Notes under the pieces: model-generated
Seen by the model: only the letters and a program-made list of their open reading frames with translations
Told to the model about the DNA's origin: nothing
Database searches by the model: none
In this document: positions 1 to 10,114 of the stretch, piece after piece
Numbering within the stretch: the first letter of the stretch is position 1
Layout of the letters: each line of letters begins with the position of its first letter
Program-made: the position numbers and the translations under genes
NCBI GenBank assembly: GCA_023078685.1
Contig: JALGAS010000008.1
Span: 1 to 64,000 of the forward strand
Source: Neopestalotiopsis rosae
Lineage: Eukaryota > Ascomycota > Sordariomycetes > Amphisphaeriales > Sporocadaceae
Length of the DNA: 64,000 nucleotides
Direction of reading: 5' to 3'

Positions 1-123
1 TAACCCTAACCCTAACCCTAACCCTAACCCTAACCCTAACCCTAACCCTAACCCTAACCCTAACCCTAACCCTAACCCTAACCCTAACCCTAACCCTAAC
101 CCTAACCCTAACCCTAACCCTAA
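1..123. repeat. Telomere repeat, (TAACCC)n
   Basis: About 20 perfect tandem copies of TAACCC begin at the first base and stop at 'taagctaat'. This is the C-rich strand of the TTAGGG repeat used by filamentous fungi, so the left edge of the window is a true chromosome end and the sequence reads inward. The array is perfect with no degenerate units. Its length in the assembly may be shorter than in the cell. Confidence 0.98.
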
Positions 124-891
124 GCTAATAGAAATTAATAAGTTACGCACGGACCACCGTATAAATTACCGGTTATTAAGTGGTCGGGTTATATTTCACG
201 ATTAATTAAATTAATTACCGTGATTAAGCCCCGTCGTTATATTAAAGCTAGCATAAACTCTTTGCGTAATAATTTATATTTTATAAAGTCGGATTATTTC
301 TCGGTGCATTATTATACCGGCGTTTTAATCTTGCATTATATTGATTTTGTACCCGTTCTCCATATCTCCGAGCGTGGAAAATAATATTCCCAGGCTTTTA
401 ACGCTGCAAGCTCAAGCCATGCTGTTGGGTGGCCGGCGGGGGCTGTAGCAAATATGCGCCGAGCAATCTTGGCCGACGGAACGGGGTAACGGGCTGATCA
501 GGGACCCATGCACACAACACCGCTGCGAATGTCTTAATTCGTGGATCTATCGTGCGACCAGTCGCGACATCGCGACCCGGTCGCTTACTTTTCCGAAACC
601 CCACATTGAAGGACATGGAGCATGACGCAAGATTAGGTCATGTCGATAAAGCAGTATTGTTGCCGGGAATTTGGTGCTTGTAGACGTCCAATGTACGTGA
701 GAAGCCGTCTACATCGTTGGCTGGATCACCGGATAGAGCCGAAAGCGCGCACATATCCACATGATGAGCTGCGAAGAGCCCGAATAAGCCAAAGTGGTGG
801 CTCATCGCCTACTATATAAGCTCGAAGGCTGTGCCTTGTTGTAAGACATATCAAGCTGTCGGGAGGCTTCTTTCCAAGTCAGTAAGCCGCC
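124..891. other. AT-rich subtelomere and promoter of the first gene
   Basis: The first 270 bases after the telomere are strongly AT-rich (many TTAA, TAAT and TATA words), which could reflect repeat-induced point mutation or simply subtelomeric composition. From about 390 the base composition returns to normal. A 72-codon open frame on the minus strand (398-616) matches nothing I recognise and I do not call it. The last 100 bases are the promoter of the lyase gene at 892. Confidence 0.6.
813..819 (+). promoter_or_regulatory. TATA box of the lyase gene
   Basis: A TATATAA word lies 73 bases before the ATG at 892, a normal distance for a fungal TATA box with a short leader. It is seen directly; its use as a promoter is inferred. 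Confidence 0.5.
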
Positions 892-3651
892 ATGCATCGT
901 TTCGCTTACAGTTGCGTTGCCACAGCGGGCCTTGCAAACCTGGCCTTGTCGCAGAGCACCTTGAATGGTACTGTTGACGAGGTATCAGTCCGTTGGCTTG
1001 AAGGAGCACCGGCCGTGAACCTAGGCACTACGTTTGGGTTGCCTTGGCCTCGAGGAAAATACCCTGCGAATTCAACCAGCTTTTCAGCCGCTGATGTAGA
1101 CGGCGACCAGGTCAACCTTCAGTCATGGATCACTGCATATTGGCCCGACGACTCCATCAAGTGGACTGGACATGCAATTGGTGCATCAGACTCGGTGTCA
1201 GAAGAGTATTTTATCAAGCCATCTAGTGCCGCCTCCAACTTCACATCATCAACCTCGAAGCGCAGAGCCACAGGCCTGAGCGTTAGTGAATCCGACGACG
1301 ACATTGTGGTCAACACGGGAAAGATTACTGCCACGTTCAAGAAGTCGGGATCGGTTCTTATCAGCTCCATCGAAAGCGCCAGCGGGAAAACAATTGGCCA
1401 GAACGGTCTGCTGGTCCTCCAATCTCAGTCCTCGATTGTGGACGATGATTCAGCCGGAAGCCAACCAGCCAAGGTGGCTTTTCAAAGCGAGATCGAGGAA
1501 ACTACTGTCAGCGAACAGAGTGAAGTTCGCAGTCTGGTGACCATCAAGGGCAGACACCAGTCTTTGACTGATGGGCATGAACCATGGCTGCAGTTTACTC
1601 TTCGGTTTTACTTATATACTGATTCCGAAGCAATCAGGGTCATCCATACAATCATATACGACGGGGACCAAGAAACAGACTTTATCACTGGCATTGGAAT
1701 TCGCTTTGATGTTCCATTATCTGATGAGCTCTACAATCGCCATATCCGCCTGGCTGGCGTGGATGGTGGATTCCTCCATGAAGCAGTTCAGGGAATTACT
1801 GGCCTTCGAAGAGACCCGGGACAGGCTATCCGCACAGCACAGATTCACGGCCAAGAGACTCCAAACATCACCACCTGGGACACTCGAGTGTCTTCAGCGA
1901 TTCAGTGGGTTCCTGCATGGAATGACTATAGTCTAACGCAACTGTCTCCTGATGGCTTTACACTCAAGAAGCGTACGAAAGCCGGGTACACTTGGATCAA
2001 CATTCCTGGTGGCAATCGCTCTGAAGGACTTGCGTATGTTGGTGGAGCACTTGGAGGAGGTTTGGCGATAGGCCTACGTGATTTCTGGAAGCGCTACCCC
2101 ACTGGCCTGGATGTTCGCAATGCCGCCAGTGATGTAGGAGAAGTCACGCTGTGGCTGTACAGTCCAGCCGGCCCGGTGATGGACCTCCGTCCATTTCATG
2201 ATTCCATGGGAGAGGAGACCTATACTGAGCAACTTGCCGCATTGGACATCACCTACGAGGACTGGGAGGGAGGATACGATACTCCATATGGAGTCGCCCG
2301 GACATCAGAAGTGTTCTTGTTTGGTTTTGACTCTACGCCCTCTTCAGATACTCTGGAAGGGCTCACAACTTATATGAACGCGCCTCCTTTGCTTGTTGCC
2401 GACCCTGAATACCTGGAGGACACCAAAGCCATCGGAACGTATTGGAGCGCCCCAGCCAATACTTCCTCTGCTTCAGAAACCATTGAAGAACACCTGGACT
2501 TTCTGATACAGTACTATCGTGGACAAGTCGAGCAACGGAAATGGTATGGCTACTGGGACCATGGAGACATTATGCATACGTATGATACAGACCGGCACAC
2601 TTGGCGCTATGATGTTGGTGGCTATGCTTGGGACAATTCCGAGTTGTCGCCCGACTTATTTTTCTGGGCCTACTTTTTGAGAAGCGGCCGATCAGACGTG
2701 TTCCGGCTTGCTGAGGCTCAAGTGCGCCACTCTTCCGAGGTGGACATGTATCACATTGGCAACTTTTCGGGGCTTGGTACACGACACGGTGTTTTACATT
2801 GGGGCGACAGCGCAAAACAAATCCGCATCTCGACAACAATCTATCGCAAGGCATACTACTACATCTCTGGTGGCGATGAACGTATTGGAGATGTAGTTCA
2901 TGGTGTCCTGGATGCAGAGCAAGCCTTTTATCTCGTCGACGCCAGAAGAAAGGTTCGACCAGCCAACGTGACATATGTGCCTGATCGTGAGGCTTTGTAC
3001 ATCAACATTGGTCTGGACTGGATTGGCCTGGTGGGCGCTTGGCTCATGGAGTGGGAAAGGCATGGCCCTCGCTGGGAGGAAGCCAAGGCCAAACTCTACA
3101 AGGGCATGGAAGGTATAGTAGCGCTCAAATATGGGTTTGTCACTGGTGAAGCGCTATACAACTCCACTGACGGATCCTGGTCACCACCACCCACTGACCC
3201 CGAGAACAATGGTATCGCTGTGCTATCTCACCTTGACGCCGTGTTTGGCCTGCAAGAGATCATTACTCAACTATATGATCACACGGACGGCGACCTACCA
3301 GACGGTTTCCTCGATGCATATCTTGATTACTGCTACTACTATGGAGCAAGTGGTGCAGAACAAGCTGCCCGTTATGGCAGCCAGTTCTCTGGCTTGAGCT
3401 TGTATCAGGGGCATTCGCGTCTTACAGCATACGTCGCTTCAAAGACTCGGAATGAGACACTCGCGACGCGTGCATGGACCGAATTTAACAAGGATGGGCT
3501 CTTGCCAACATCACCATGGTCAATTACTCATGTTGCCAATAGCTCTGTCTTGGCCCCTATCGATGAGGCTGGTTGGCTTGCTACCAATGACGCTGCCCTT
3601 TATGGTCTGAATGCCATTGAGAACTTGCATTATGTTGGGGACTCGCTCTGA
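892..3651 (+). CDS. Secreted PcRGLX/YetA-family polysaccharide lyase
   Basis: A single 919-aa frame without introns. It starts with a signal peptide (MHRFAYSCVATAGLANLALS, cleavage near residue 20). Residues about 30-110 match the N-terminal RIFT-barrel domain of the PcRGLX/YetA family, with WLEGAPAVNLG, GLPWPRG and AYWPDDSIKWTGHA. A long central region rich in Trp and Tyr (about 480-900) fits the alpha/alpha barrel of these lyases. Known fungal members are exo-acting lyases in CAZy families PL26 (rhamnogalacturonan) and PL42 (rhamnosyl-glucuronate ends, as in gum arabic); both cut next to a uronic acid and leave an unsaturated sugar. I cannot say which of the two this is. There are several N-glycosylation sequons. 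It is followed by, and converges with, the DUF2264 gene, 151 bp away. The cluster contains GH88, which removes unsaturated uronic acids and so fits a lyase role. Confidence 0.75.
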   Translation: MHRFAYSCVATAGLANLALSQSTLNGTVDEVSVRWLEGAPAVNLGTTFGLPWPRGKYPANSTSFSAADVDGDQVNLQSWITAYWPDDSIKWTGHAIGASDSVSEEYFIKPSSAASNFTSSTSKRRATGLSVSESDDDIVVNTGKITATFKKSGSVLISSIESASGKTIGQNGLLVLQSQSSIVDDDSAGSQPAKVAFQSEIEETTVSEQSEVRSLVTIKGRHQSLTDGHEPWLQFTLRFYLYTDSEAIRVIHTIIYDGDQETDFITGIGIRFDVPLSDELYNRHIRLAGVDGGFLHEAVQGITGLRRDPGQAIRTAQIHGQETPNITTWDTRVSSAIQWVPAWNDYSLTQLSPDGFTLKKRTKAGYTWINIPGGNRSEGLAYVGGALGGGLAIGLRDFWKRYPTGLDVRNAASDVGEVTLWLYSPAGPVMDLRPFHDSMGEETYTEQLAALDITYEDWEGGYDTPYGVARTSEVFLFGFDSTPSSDTLEGLTTYMNAPPLLVADPEYLEDTKAIGTYWSAPANTSSASETIEEHLDFLIQYYRGQVEQRKWYGYWDHGDIMHTYDTDRHTWRYDVGGYAWDNSELSPDLFFWAYFLRSGRSDVFRLAEAQVRHSSEVDMYHIGNFSGLGTRHGVLHWGDSAKQIRISTTIYRKAYYYISGGDERIGDVVHGVLDAEQAFYLVDARRKVRPANVTYVPDREALYINIGLDWIGLVGAWLMEWERHGPRWEEAKAKLYKGMEGIVALKYGFVTGEALYNSTDGSWSPPPTDPENNGIAVLSHLDAVFGLQEIITQLYDHTDGDLPDGFLDAYLDYCYYYGASGAEQAARYGSQFSGLSLYQGHSRLTAYVASKTRNETLATRAWTEFNKDGLLPTSPWSITHVANSSVLAPIDEAGWLATNDAALYGLNAIENLHYVGDSL

Positions 3652-3802
3652 TGAGGAGAAATTATGTTTGAGAATTCATGTATTAATTATACTTGATCAC
3701 TTTACCCAGATGCACAATTGAATAAAAAGTGATTACGTTTCCAATGAGACTATCTTTCTGCTCTGCCGCCGACAGGATGCATGTGCGTATCGAAGTATGT
3801 AA

Positions 3803-5932
3803 CTACCCTCCCAGAGTTAAAGTTCCATCGAACGGATCAAGCTTACCAGATGGCCGGTTTTGCCACAGCCTCCAAACATCTGGCTGTTGTACCTTGGAGC
3901 TTTGAGTCGCAAAGATACCGGTCACAATGTGTTGAATCAGTACGTCGCCATGGTTCTTGGCATTTGAATGCGCTGGGTCGAGGTGGTGCTGAGACGATGG
4001 TAACAGAGTTCGTTGTGATGAGAGATTGGTGTTGGCATCTGGCTTGATGATCCTTACATGGCGCTCTCGGCGCAGTGCAGGGTTGGGTCCCAGGGGCGCA
4101 AATTCAGGTGTCAGGTCCACTAACCCGCTGGCACCAGCTTCCGACACGATCAAGCAGCTCGTGTTGTCTTTCCACCATCCTTGCGTGGTAGTACATTGAG
4201 AAAAGTCCAATTGACAAGATCGTTCAAAGATTGAATGGTCGTGACTGGTTTGTGCGGAAATTGCGAAACCACTGTCGAGGACAATCAACGGACCCGGGCC
4301 GCCGGCTTCTGTCGACCAGCGCAGTGTGTGCGAGCGCAAACTCCATCCTGGCCACGCTCTACATGGAGGAATCAATCTCGTCTCAACCACGAGATTCAGA
4401 TTACCCCACGGCTTCCAGGAACTCACGAGAATAGGCAGCCGCTCGCCGCTATATGAAATCCACTCGAGTGAAAGGTTAAAAGGTTCCCAGCGAACTTTCC
4501 ACGTCTCTCCGCCATCAATACTTGTACTTAGCACGCTGTCAGGTGCCAATTGCTCCAACGTGGTGCCAGTGGGGACACTGAATGTTAAGGCCGAAGAGTA
4601 AGCAAACTTGGAGTACTTTGCCTCTCTAGACCGATGGGACTTTCTGGTGGATTGACCAGAGGAAAGTAAAAAGTGATGTTCGGGGGTACTGCACATTATC
4701 TGCTTCGCTGGCCAGATCAGGTGCACCTTTGAACTATCCGAGGCTGCAGGATGTGGCGCCTCCTCGGATAACCAAAACGGTGACTTGGGGCTGATAGCAA
4801 TGGCAATGAAGCTCTTCAGACACCAGTATACTGATTGCGGAGAGTTGTAATCCTCTGATATGAACAAGTTTGCATATGTGTAGCCGATATTCAACGTCCC
4901 GTCAGTATTGAATATGTTGGGTTGTGCTGCCCACCACCGTAGATGTCGCAGTAAAAGGCCTTTCACGACTCCAACATTCATGGGGGTGGACAGATTGATT
5001 TCTGCGAGACCGAGAGCCGACCAGAACGCTGCAAAGGCAAATCTGTACGTCAAGCTCCGTCCAAAGGGGATTGCTGCGCCTGTTGCACATCAGTCACTTG
5101 TTCAAATACTTAGGCAGTGTAACGTACCATCAGTATCGAAATACCTCCAATAGTGAACCGCAAACTCTTTTGCTTGCTTCTTGTATCGATCCGTCCGAAC
5201 CGGATCAAAGTCGGCAGCGTATCTGATTAAGAGCAGTTGTGCGAATTGAATGGCAAAACTACCAGAGTAATAGTCTGCCTGCTTCCTCTCTTCTCCCCAC
5301 AGACCGTCGCTTGACCATCCATCTTGCAAATAAAACGAGTCCAGAATAATCAGGTCTTCATCGAGTTGACTTTGCACTTGCTCTTGCGGGACTTGTAGCT
5401 CCCTATAAAGTGCCAGATTGACGAAGACTCGAAACCAGCGCCAATTGTTAACGGGAAGTTGTCTCGTGTTGATCTGGGACAACCATGTGACCAAATTGAA
5501 CCTGGCAACATCATCATCGTGAAAAGCAAAATTTGAAGGTGAGACTAAGATTGACAATGCTATTGCTTCCATTTCGACCATTCGCTGGTCAAAATCCCCA
5601 AGATCTCCGAAGTACTCGCTCGACGAGGGATCAGTTCCGGACTTGAGGCCGAGGACCCATGATTGGAGGTCTACTTCTGCTTGTTGGACACTTGGAATCT
5701 GCCCCTGTGACTCCATCTCAAGTAGATGAGCAACTACCCATAATGGTCGTGAGAAACCCTCGACTTGGGCAGCCGCCTCACTGAATCCGGCGCCGCTCGA
5801 TGTGGCTATCTTGATACGAGCCTTGCCACTTGATTTGTATGACTCCAAAGGTTTGATCAGAGCCAGCGCCGCTGTGACAAGATCTGTATGTGTTTGAAAC
5901 GAGTTATCGGAGAATCCGGCAAGAGGAGGCAT
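3803..5932 (-). CDS. DUF2264 family protein, probable glycoside hydrolase
   Basis: Two exons, complement(3803..5079, 5128..5932), 693 aa, with a 48-nt intron (donor GTACGT). Splicing restores [20 protein letters not shown], the most conserved stretch of DUF2264. The N-terminal 400 residues form an alpha-helical toroid ([41 protein letters not shown]), and the C-terminal part is beta-rich. As I recall, this fold is tied to the GH154 beta-glucuronidase family of bacterial arabinogalactan-protein loci; that link is knowledge, not something the sequence proves. No signal peptide is seen, so the enzyme is probably cytosolic. It points toward the lyase gene (convergent) and sits 256 bp from the 3' end of the MFS gene on the same strand. 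A role in removing a glucuronic or related residue from imported oligosaccharide is inferred. Confidence 0.75.
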
Positions 5933-6188
5933 GGTGGCGGACTTTTAGATTGCCGAATGAATCTGGCAAGTCTATGCATAATGGGAATAGTTCAATTTAT
6001 AATGACCATAGCCAAGAGCGGAAACCAACCCCAAATTTCGGGCTTCGGACCAACACTATAGCGATTGAAGGTCTAATGTATGGACCAGTTTCGGTATCCT
6101 ATATACCCACCCACTAAAATCTATTCTTGCGCTTGGAGCTCCAGATCAATCCACAACTGGACAACGCCAAGCACTCCATTGCGCCCAC

Positions 6189-7874
6189 TCAATCTTGCTT
6201 GACGACCTCCACATGCATGACCTTTTCATCTTTCGTGCTCGCCATCTCCTCTTCATCTCCCACATCATTGAATTTGTTAGATTTTTGATCTCGTTTCCAC
6301 AGAAATTGGCCAACCATGAACAGTGCCCAGAACGCCACAATAAGAACGACATTCACAGTAAAGCCTTTCCGCCATTTCGGTCCTTCCAGCACAGGAAAGG
6401 CCGTGATGGGATAAAAGCTGAAGAAAGTCCAACCCAGAGTCATCTGGATTTGTCATTAGCCAACAATGAATAGTAGGAGCAGGAAGCAATGACTGACCAT
6501 GGCACCTGTGGTGAAACTGCGGGCCTCATTGTCGTCCTTCATGATGATATTGACCCAGGGAAACAAGATGGGCGTAACACACGATGTCATGCCCAAAAGG
6601 TAATAACACGTAAAGTGTAGACCAAGAGGAATGTCCCACACCAGAAGGCACGTATTTGCAAAAAGTAGGCAAGTGGCCACGACTGTCATGACCGCCCAGA
6701 GTGGGTATACCATACAGAATGACGTGGCGAGGATCCCTGTGACTATCGCAACTCCCTGAACGCCGGTGGGATAAATGTTGACTTGCGGAATTGTGTATGT
6801 ACCATGCGTGTCGGCTTCATATTTGAGCCAGATATTCATCTGACCACCCACGTACGAGGTGCATTGAAAGCTAATTATGATGAGCGAAGGTCAAGGGAAC
6901 AAACTTTTGATACGCACCAGACATATGTCAGCACCGCAATATAAAAGTGCCAGTGACCAAACACTCTTTTGAGCATCTTGGTGCCGATCTTCTTGGGCTT
7001 CTTGACGCCGTCGTCTCGCATGCGCTTTTGAGCCAGCTTTTGTTCGTCTTCGGTAAGCCACCAGATTCGGGGACTTGTGGGCAATCCAGGAAACAAGAAG
7101 AACCCAGCAATAGCAATTGGCATACTGATGCATCCATCAATGATGAACAGCCATCTCCAGCCTGACCTGCCCAAGACGCCATTGAGGTTCTGATATGCAG
7201 CTGCCTGAAGGTAGCCGCCCACCATGCTACCCAGATTGCTTGATACATACCAGACACCGGCACGCTTGAACATTTCATCCGCTCGGTACCATGATGAAAG
7301 GATGTATATGCTACCTGTGGCTGCTGGGGTCTCAAATACTCCAAGTAGGAATCGTAACCCGAAGATTTGTTTGTCGCTAGCAAGATTGGTTTGGATAAAG
7401 GTTAACATGGACCATAAGACCTCCATTGTCGGAAGGTACCAGCGGGATAATTTTGGTCGCGAAATGAGCATCATGGATGGAATTTCAAAGAGCAAGTATC
7501 CAATGTTGTAAAATGTGCCAAAGAGGGAATACTGATTGCCGGCAATGTGTAGCTCTTCGCGCATACCCGAGGTATAGGCTGTATTGATGTTGGAAGAGTC
7601 GAGCCATTTGAGGAAAACTTATCACAATCAGTTTTGTTTTTATTTCCCAGGCGAGTTCACACTTACACATCAAGCAACACAGCGGGAGAATAATGTAGTC
7701 TTGCTTCTTCAACAACCTTTTCTCTTCTATGGAGTAATGAGAAGGATACCAATCAAAGATGTATAACCAGGCATATTTTGGTGATCTTATCTGTGGTCGA
7801 CGAGATGACTCCGAGTTCAGAGCTTCATTTGGCTGCTGGGCGGGATCGCCGTTCTCAGCGCTTGAACCTGCCAT
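6189..7874 (-). CDS. MFS permease, anion:cation symporter (DAL5/Liz1-like)
   Basis: Four exons, complement(6189..6443, 6498..6870, 6918..7617, 7667..7874), 511 aa. All junctions use GT-AG and keep the frame; the first restores [18 protein letters not shown]. The family hallmarks are the [13 protein letters not shown] start of the transport core, [24 protein letters not shown] and [14 protein letters not shown], as in fungal allantoate and pantothenate permeases. About 12 membrane spans, cytosolic ends, C-terminal tail rich in charged residues. The family moves organic anions; bacterial relatives include the hexuronate permease ExuT, so an acidic sugar is a reasonable substrate here. Head to head with the GH88 gene (612 bp between starts), which suggests shared control. 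The exact substrate is unknown. Confidence 0.85.
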
Positions 7875-8486
7875 GGTAGTGGCCAGGAAATTTGATACGA
7901 TGTTGGCAAGAAGAATAAGATATCAATGGACAATTGACATATTTATCCACGGTACCGAGTCGTATGATCTCCAACCACAAGATTTTGTCCCTAGAAGGAG
8001 AATCATAGTATGTTACCGCTGACCACCCTCTGAAAACAAACTCTACCATACAGTCGGTGCTGGGCGCCAGCATACCCAGGTACTTTGCGGGGTTCACTTT
8101 CCCCACGCCCTATGCAGGATGAATCTGGGGTATGGGTTCGCCCAAACATCACTACCTTGTACCTGGTACAACGTTTTTTCGGGCGATTGATCTCGGGCCA
8201 AGAACACGTGTGCTCCGACTCGGTCTATTCCTTCCGTCACTAGGGTCCGGCGCACATTGTAAGGCTCGCGGACTGCGATGCTCCTTCTCCGTCTAGCAAC
8301 CGCCAAGCAAACACGTTGGCTACCTCTTGACCGAACCTAGAGGCTTTGACTCGGGCAAGAATGGTTGGTGGAATGTAAACAAACTAGCTGCTGATTAGAC
8401 AATAATAAATCCAGCACTAGAAATCTCGAGAGAGCCGTCCGCTCTCGTAACTGTAATCGACAGCGTTCCCTAACACAGATTTCACC
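7875..8486. promoter_or_regulatory. Shared promoter between MFS permease and GH88 gene
   Basis: These 612 bases separate the divergent starts of the permease (7874, minus) and the glucuronyl hydrolase (8487, plus). No open frame in it looks coding. It has several CGG triplets of the kind Zn2Cys6 proteins bind, but no clear symmetrical site that I can defend. Co-regulation by the neighbouring Zn2Cys6 protein is inferred from layout only. Confidence 0.45.
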
Positions 8487-10034
8487 ATGGAGGACCACGT
8501 CCTAGGCTCATCGCCAAAACCCTTGTCCGCTTCAGACATGAATTCAGCAAGCAACTCTCCTTTGCCAGAGACTGAGCCTGCATCCAGCGATACCAGCATG
8601 CAATGCGAGTCTCCCACGTCGAATGGGCATTTTCCATCGCGTGCCTCCTTTGTCGACCACGATATCGAAGAATTGTATCACGATAATATTCTTGCCAAAC
8701 TATTGAGGACCGCAAAACAAGCGGGTGCACATTTGCCGAATAGCTTTCCAGAAGTCGTACCCCAAGACGGGCCTGGAAAGGGAACATATCAACTTCGCGA
8801 GGCCGAGTTCTGGACCTGTGGATTCTTTCCTGGATCACTGTATTCCATGCTAGAGCGGGCTGTCAAGTACCCTCACGTTCTAGGCACTAGTCGACTGCCA
8901 TCTGAACGGTCTCAAGTCAAAGAAGCGCGTGAGGAGCTTCTCAGGCTTTGTAAAGCATGGGCCGAGCCACTACATTCCATGGCCAATCGAACAGACACAC
9001 ACGACATTGGCTTCATTGTCATGCCGGCGTTGCGATTGGACTGGGAATTGTTGGGGAATCCCGAGTCTTTGGATAGCATAATACGTGCAGCAAGGAGCCT
9101 TGCGACGAGATTCGTGCCGTCAGCCAAGGCGATCAGAAGTTGGGATCTCATTCGGAAACGTGACATTGAGATCATTTCAATGGAAGAAAATCTAATACTC
9201 ATAATCGACAGCATGTGTAATCTCGACTTACTGTACTATGCTGCTGCTCATTCAGAAAAGGACAGAGTGTTGTTCGATATTGCCACTCAACATGCAAATA
9301 CTATCCTTCGCACTCATTTGCGTCCAGAGAAAGCAACATTGAGCGGAGCCGGTGCCTATCAGGGACAGTGGTACTCAACATGTCATGTCGCCAATCTCGA
9401 TCCATCAAGCGGCTTCATAAAACAGCGCATGACAGCACAAGGATTCGCAGATGATTCCACGTGGGCACGTGGTCAGGCTTGGGCCATACTCGGGTATGCG
9501 CAGACGTACATGTGGACAAGGGACCACCGATTCTTGGAAGTCTCTTGTGGATGTGCAGAATACTTTATTTCTAGGCTCGAGAACTCGCATCCGTGCGTCG
9601 AGGTGCGAGGACGCCATGTTCCTTTGTGGGACTTTGATGCGCCAATCAATGACGTGACAAACCCTATGAACCCATTGAGGGACTCGTCTGCAGGCGCGAT
9701 CGCCGCAAACGGAATGCTTATCATTTCTCAGGCACTTGCCGCGCTTGGTCGAGACACGCTTGGTGGGCGGTTCCGCTCAATGGCCATGACCATCATTCGC
9801 GACACTCTAGATTTCGCGCTCGCGTCGGAGAAGGCTATGCTATTGTTTCCTTCAGCAGGTGGTGTCGAGGTTCAGGACGTCGAGCCTGGAATAACTTTTG
9901 ATGGCATTCTCAAGTACGGCACGGCTAATAATAACGCCAATGCAAGGAAACGATATGCTAATCATACCTTGGTGTATGGTGACTACTACCTGGTAGAGTT
10001 TGGAAATAGATTACTTAGAACAGGACTTGCATAG
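8487..10034 (+). CDS. GH88 unsaturated glucuronyl hydrolase
   Basis: A single 515-aa frame without introns. Family marks: EFWTCGFFPGSLY (about 110-125), THDIGFIVMPAL with the conserved Asp at 173, a barrel of paired helices, TWARGQAWAILGYAQTY, DSSAGAIAANGML and the late VYGDYYLVEF. GH88 enzymes hydrate the vinyl ether bond of 4,5-unsaturated glucuronic or galacturonic acid at the end of lyase products and free a keto-acid sugar. No signal peptide: the first 50 residues are Ser/Pro-rich and hydrophilic, so I place it in the cytosol. The divergent permease and the secreted lyase 5 kb away give it substrate, which makes the pathway reading strong. The ATG at 8487 has a good context (caccATGG). 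Confidence 0.9.
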   Translation: MEDHVLGSSPKPLSASDMNSASNSPLPETEPASSDTSMQCESPTSNGHFPSRASFVDHDIEELYHDNILAKLLRTAKQAGAHLPNSFPEVVPQDGPGKGTYQLREAEFWTCGFFPGSLYSMLERAVKYPHVLGTSRLPSERSQVKEAREELLRLCKAWAEPLHSMANRTDTHDIGFIVMPALRLDWELLGNPESLDSIIRAARSLATRFVPSAKAIRSWDLIRKRDIEIISMEENLILIIDSMCNLDLLYYAAAHSEKDRVLFDIATQHANTILRTHLRPEKATLSGAGAYQGQWYSTCHVANLDPSSGFIKQRMTAQGFADDSTWARGQAWAILGYAQTYMWTRDHRFLEVSCGCAEYFISRLENSHPCVEVRGRHVPLWDFDAPINDVTNPMNPLRDSSAGAIAANGMLIISQALAALGRDTLGGRFRSMAMTIIRDTLDFALASEKAMLLFPSAGGVEVQDVEPGITFDGILKYGTANNNANARKRYANHTLVYGDYYLVEFGNRLLRTGLA

Positions 10035-10114
10035 ACATGTGCGAGACAATCAAGATTTGCTTGGACTGAGCAGCTCTATAGTACAAAAGTTTCAATATTT
10101 TGTGTGCCAGGCAA

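Noticed and set aside
2570..3063. Long minus-strand frames opposite the lyase gene
   Set aside because: They are antisense to a clearly coding region with signal peptide and family motifs.
892..3651. Deciding between PL26 and PL42 for the lyase
   Set aside because: Both families share the PcRGLX/YetA N-terminal domain; a profile search is needed, with the better-scoring family deciding.
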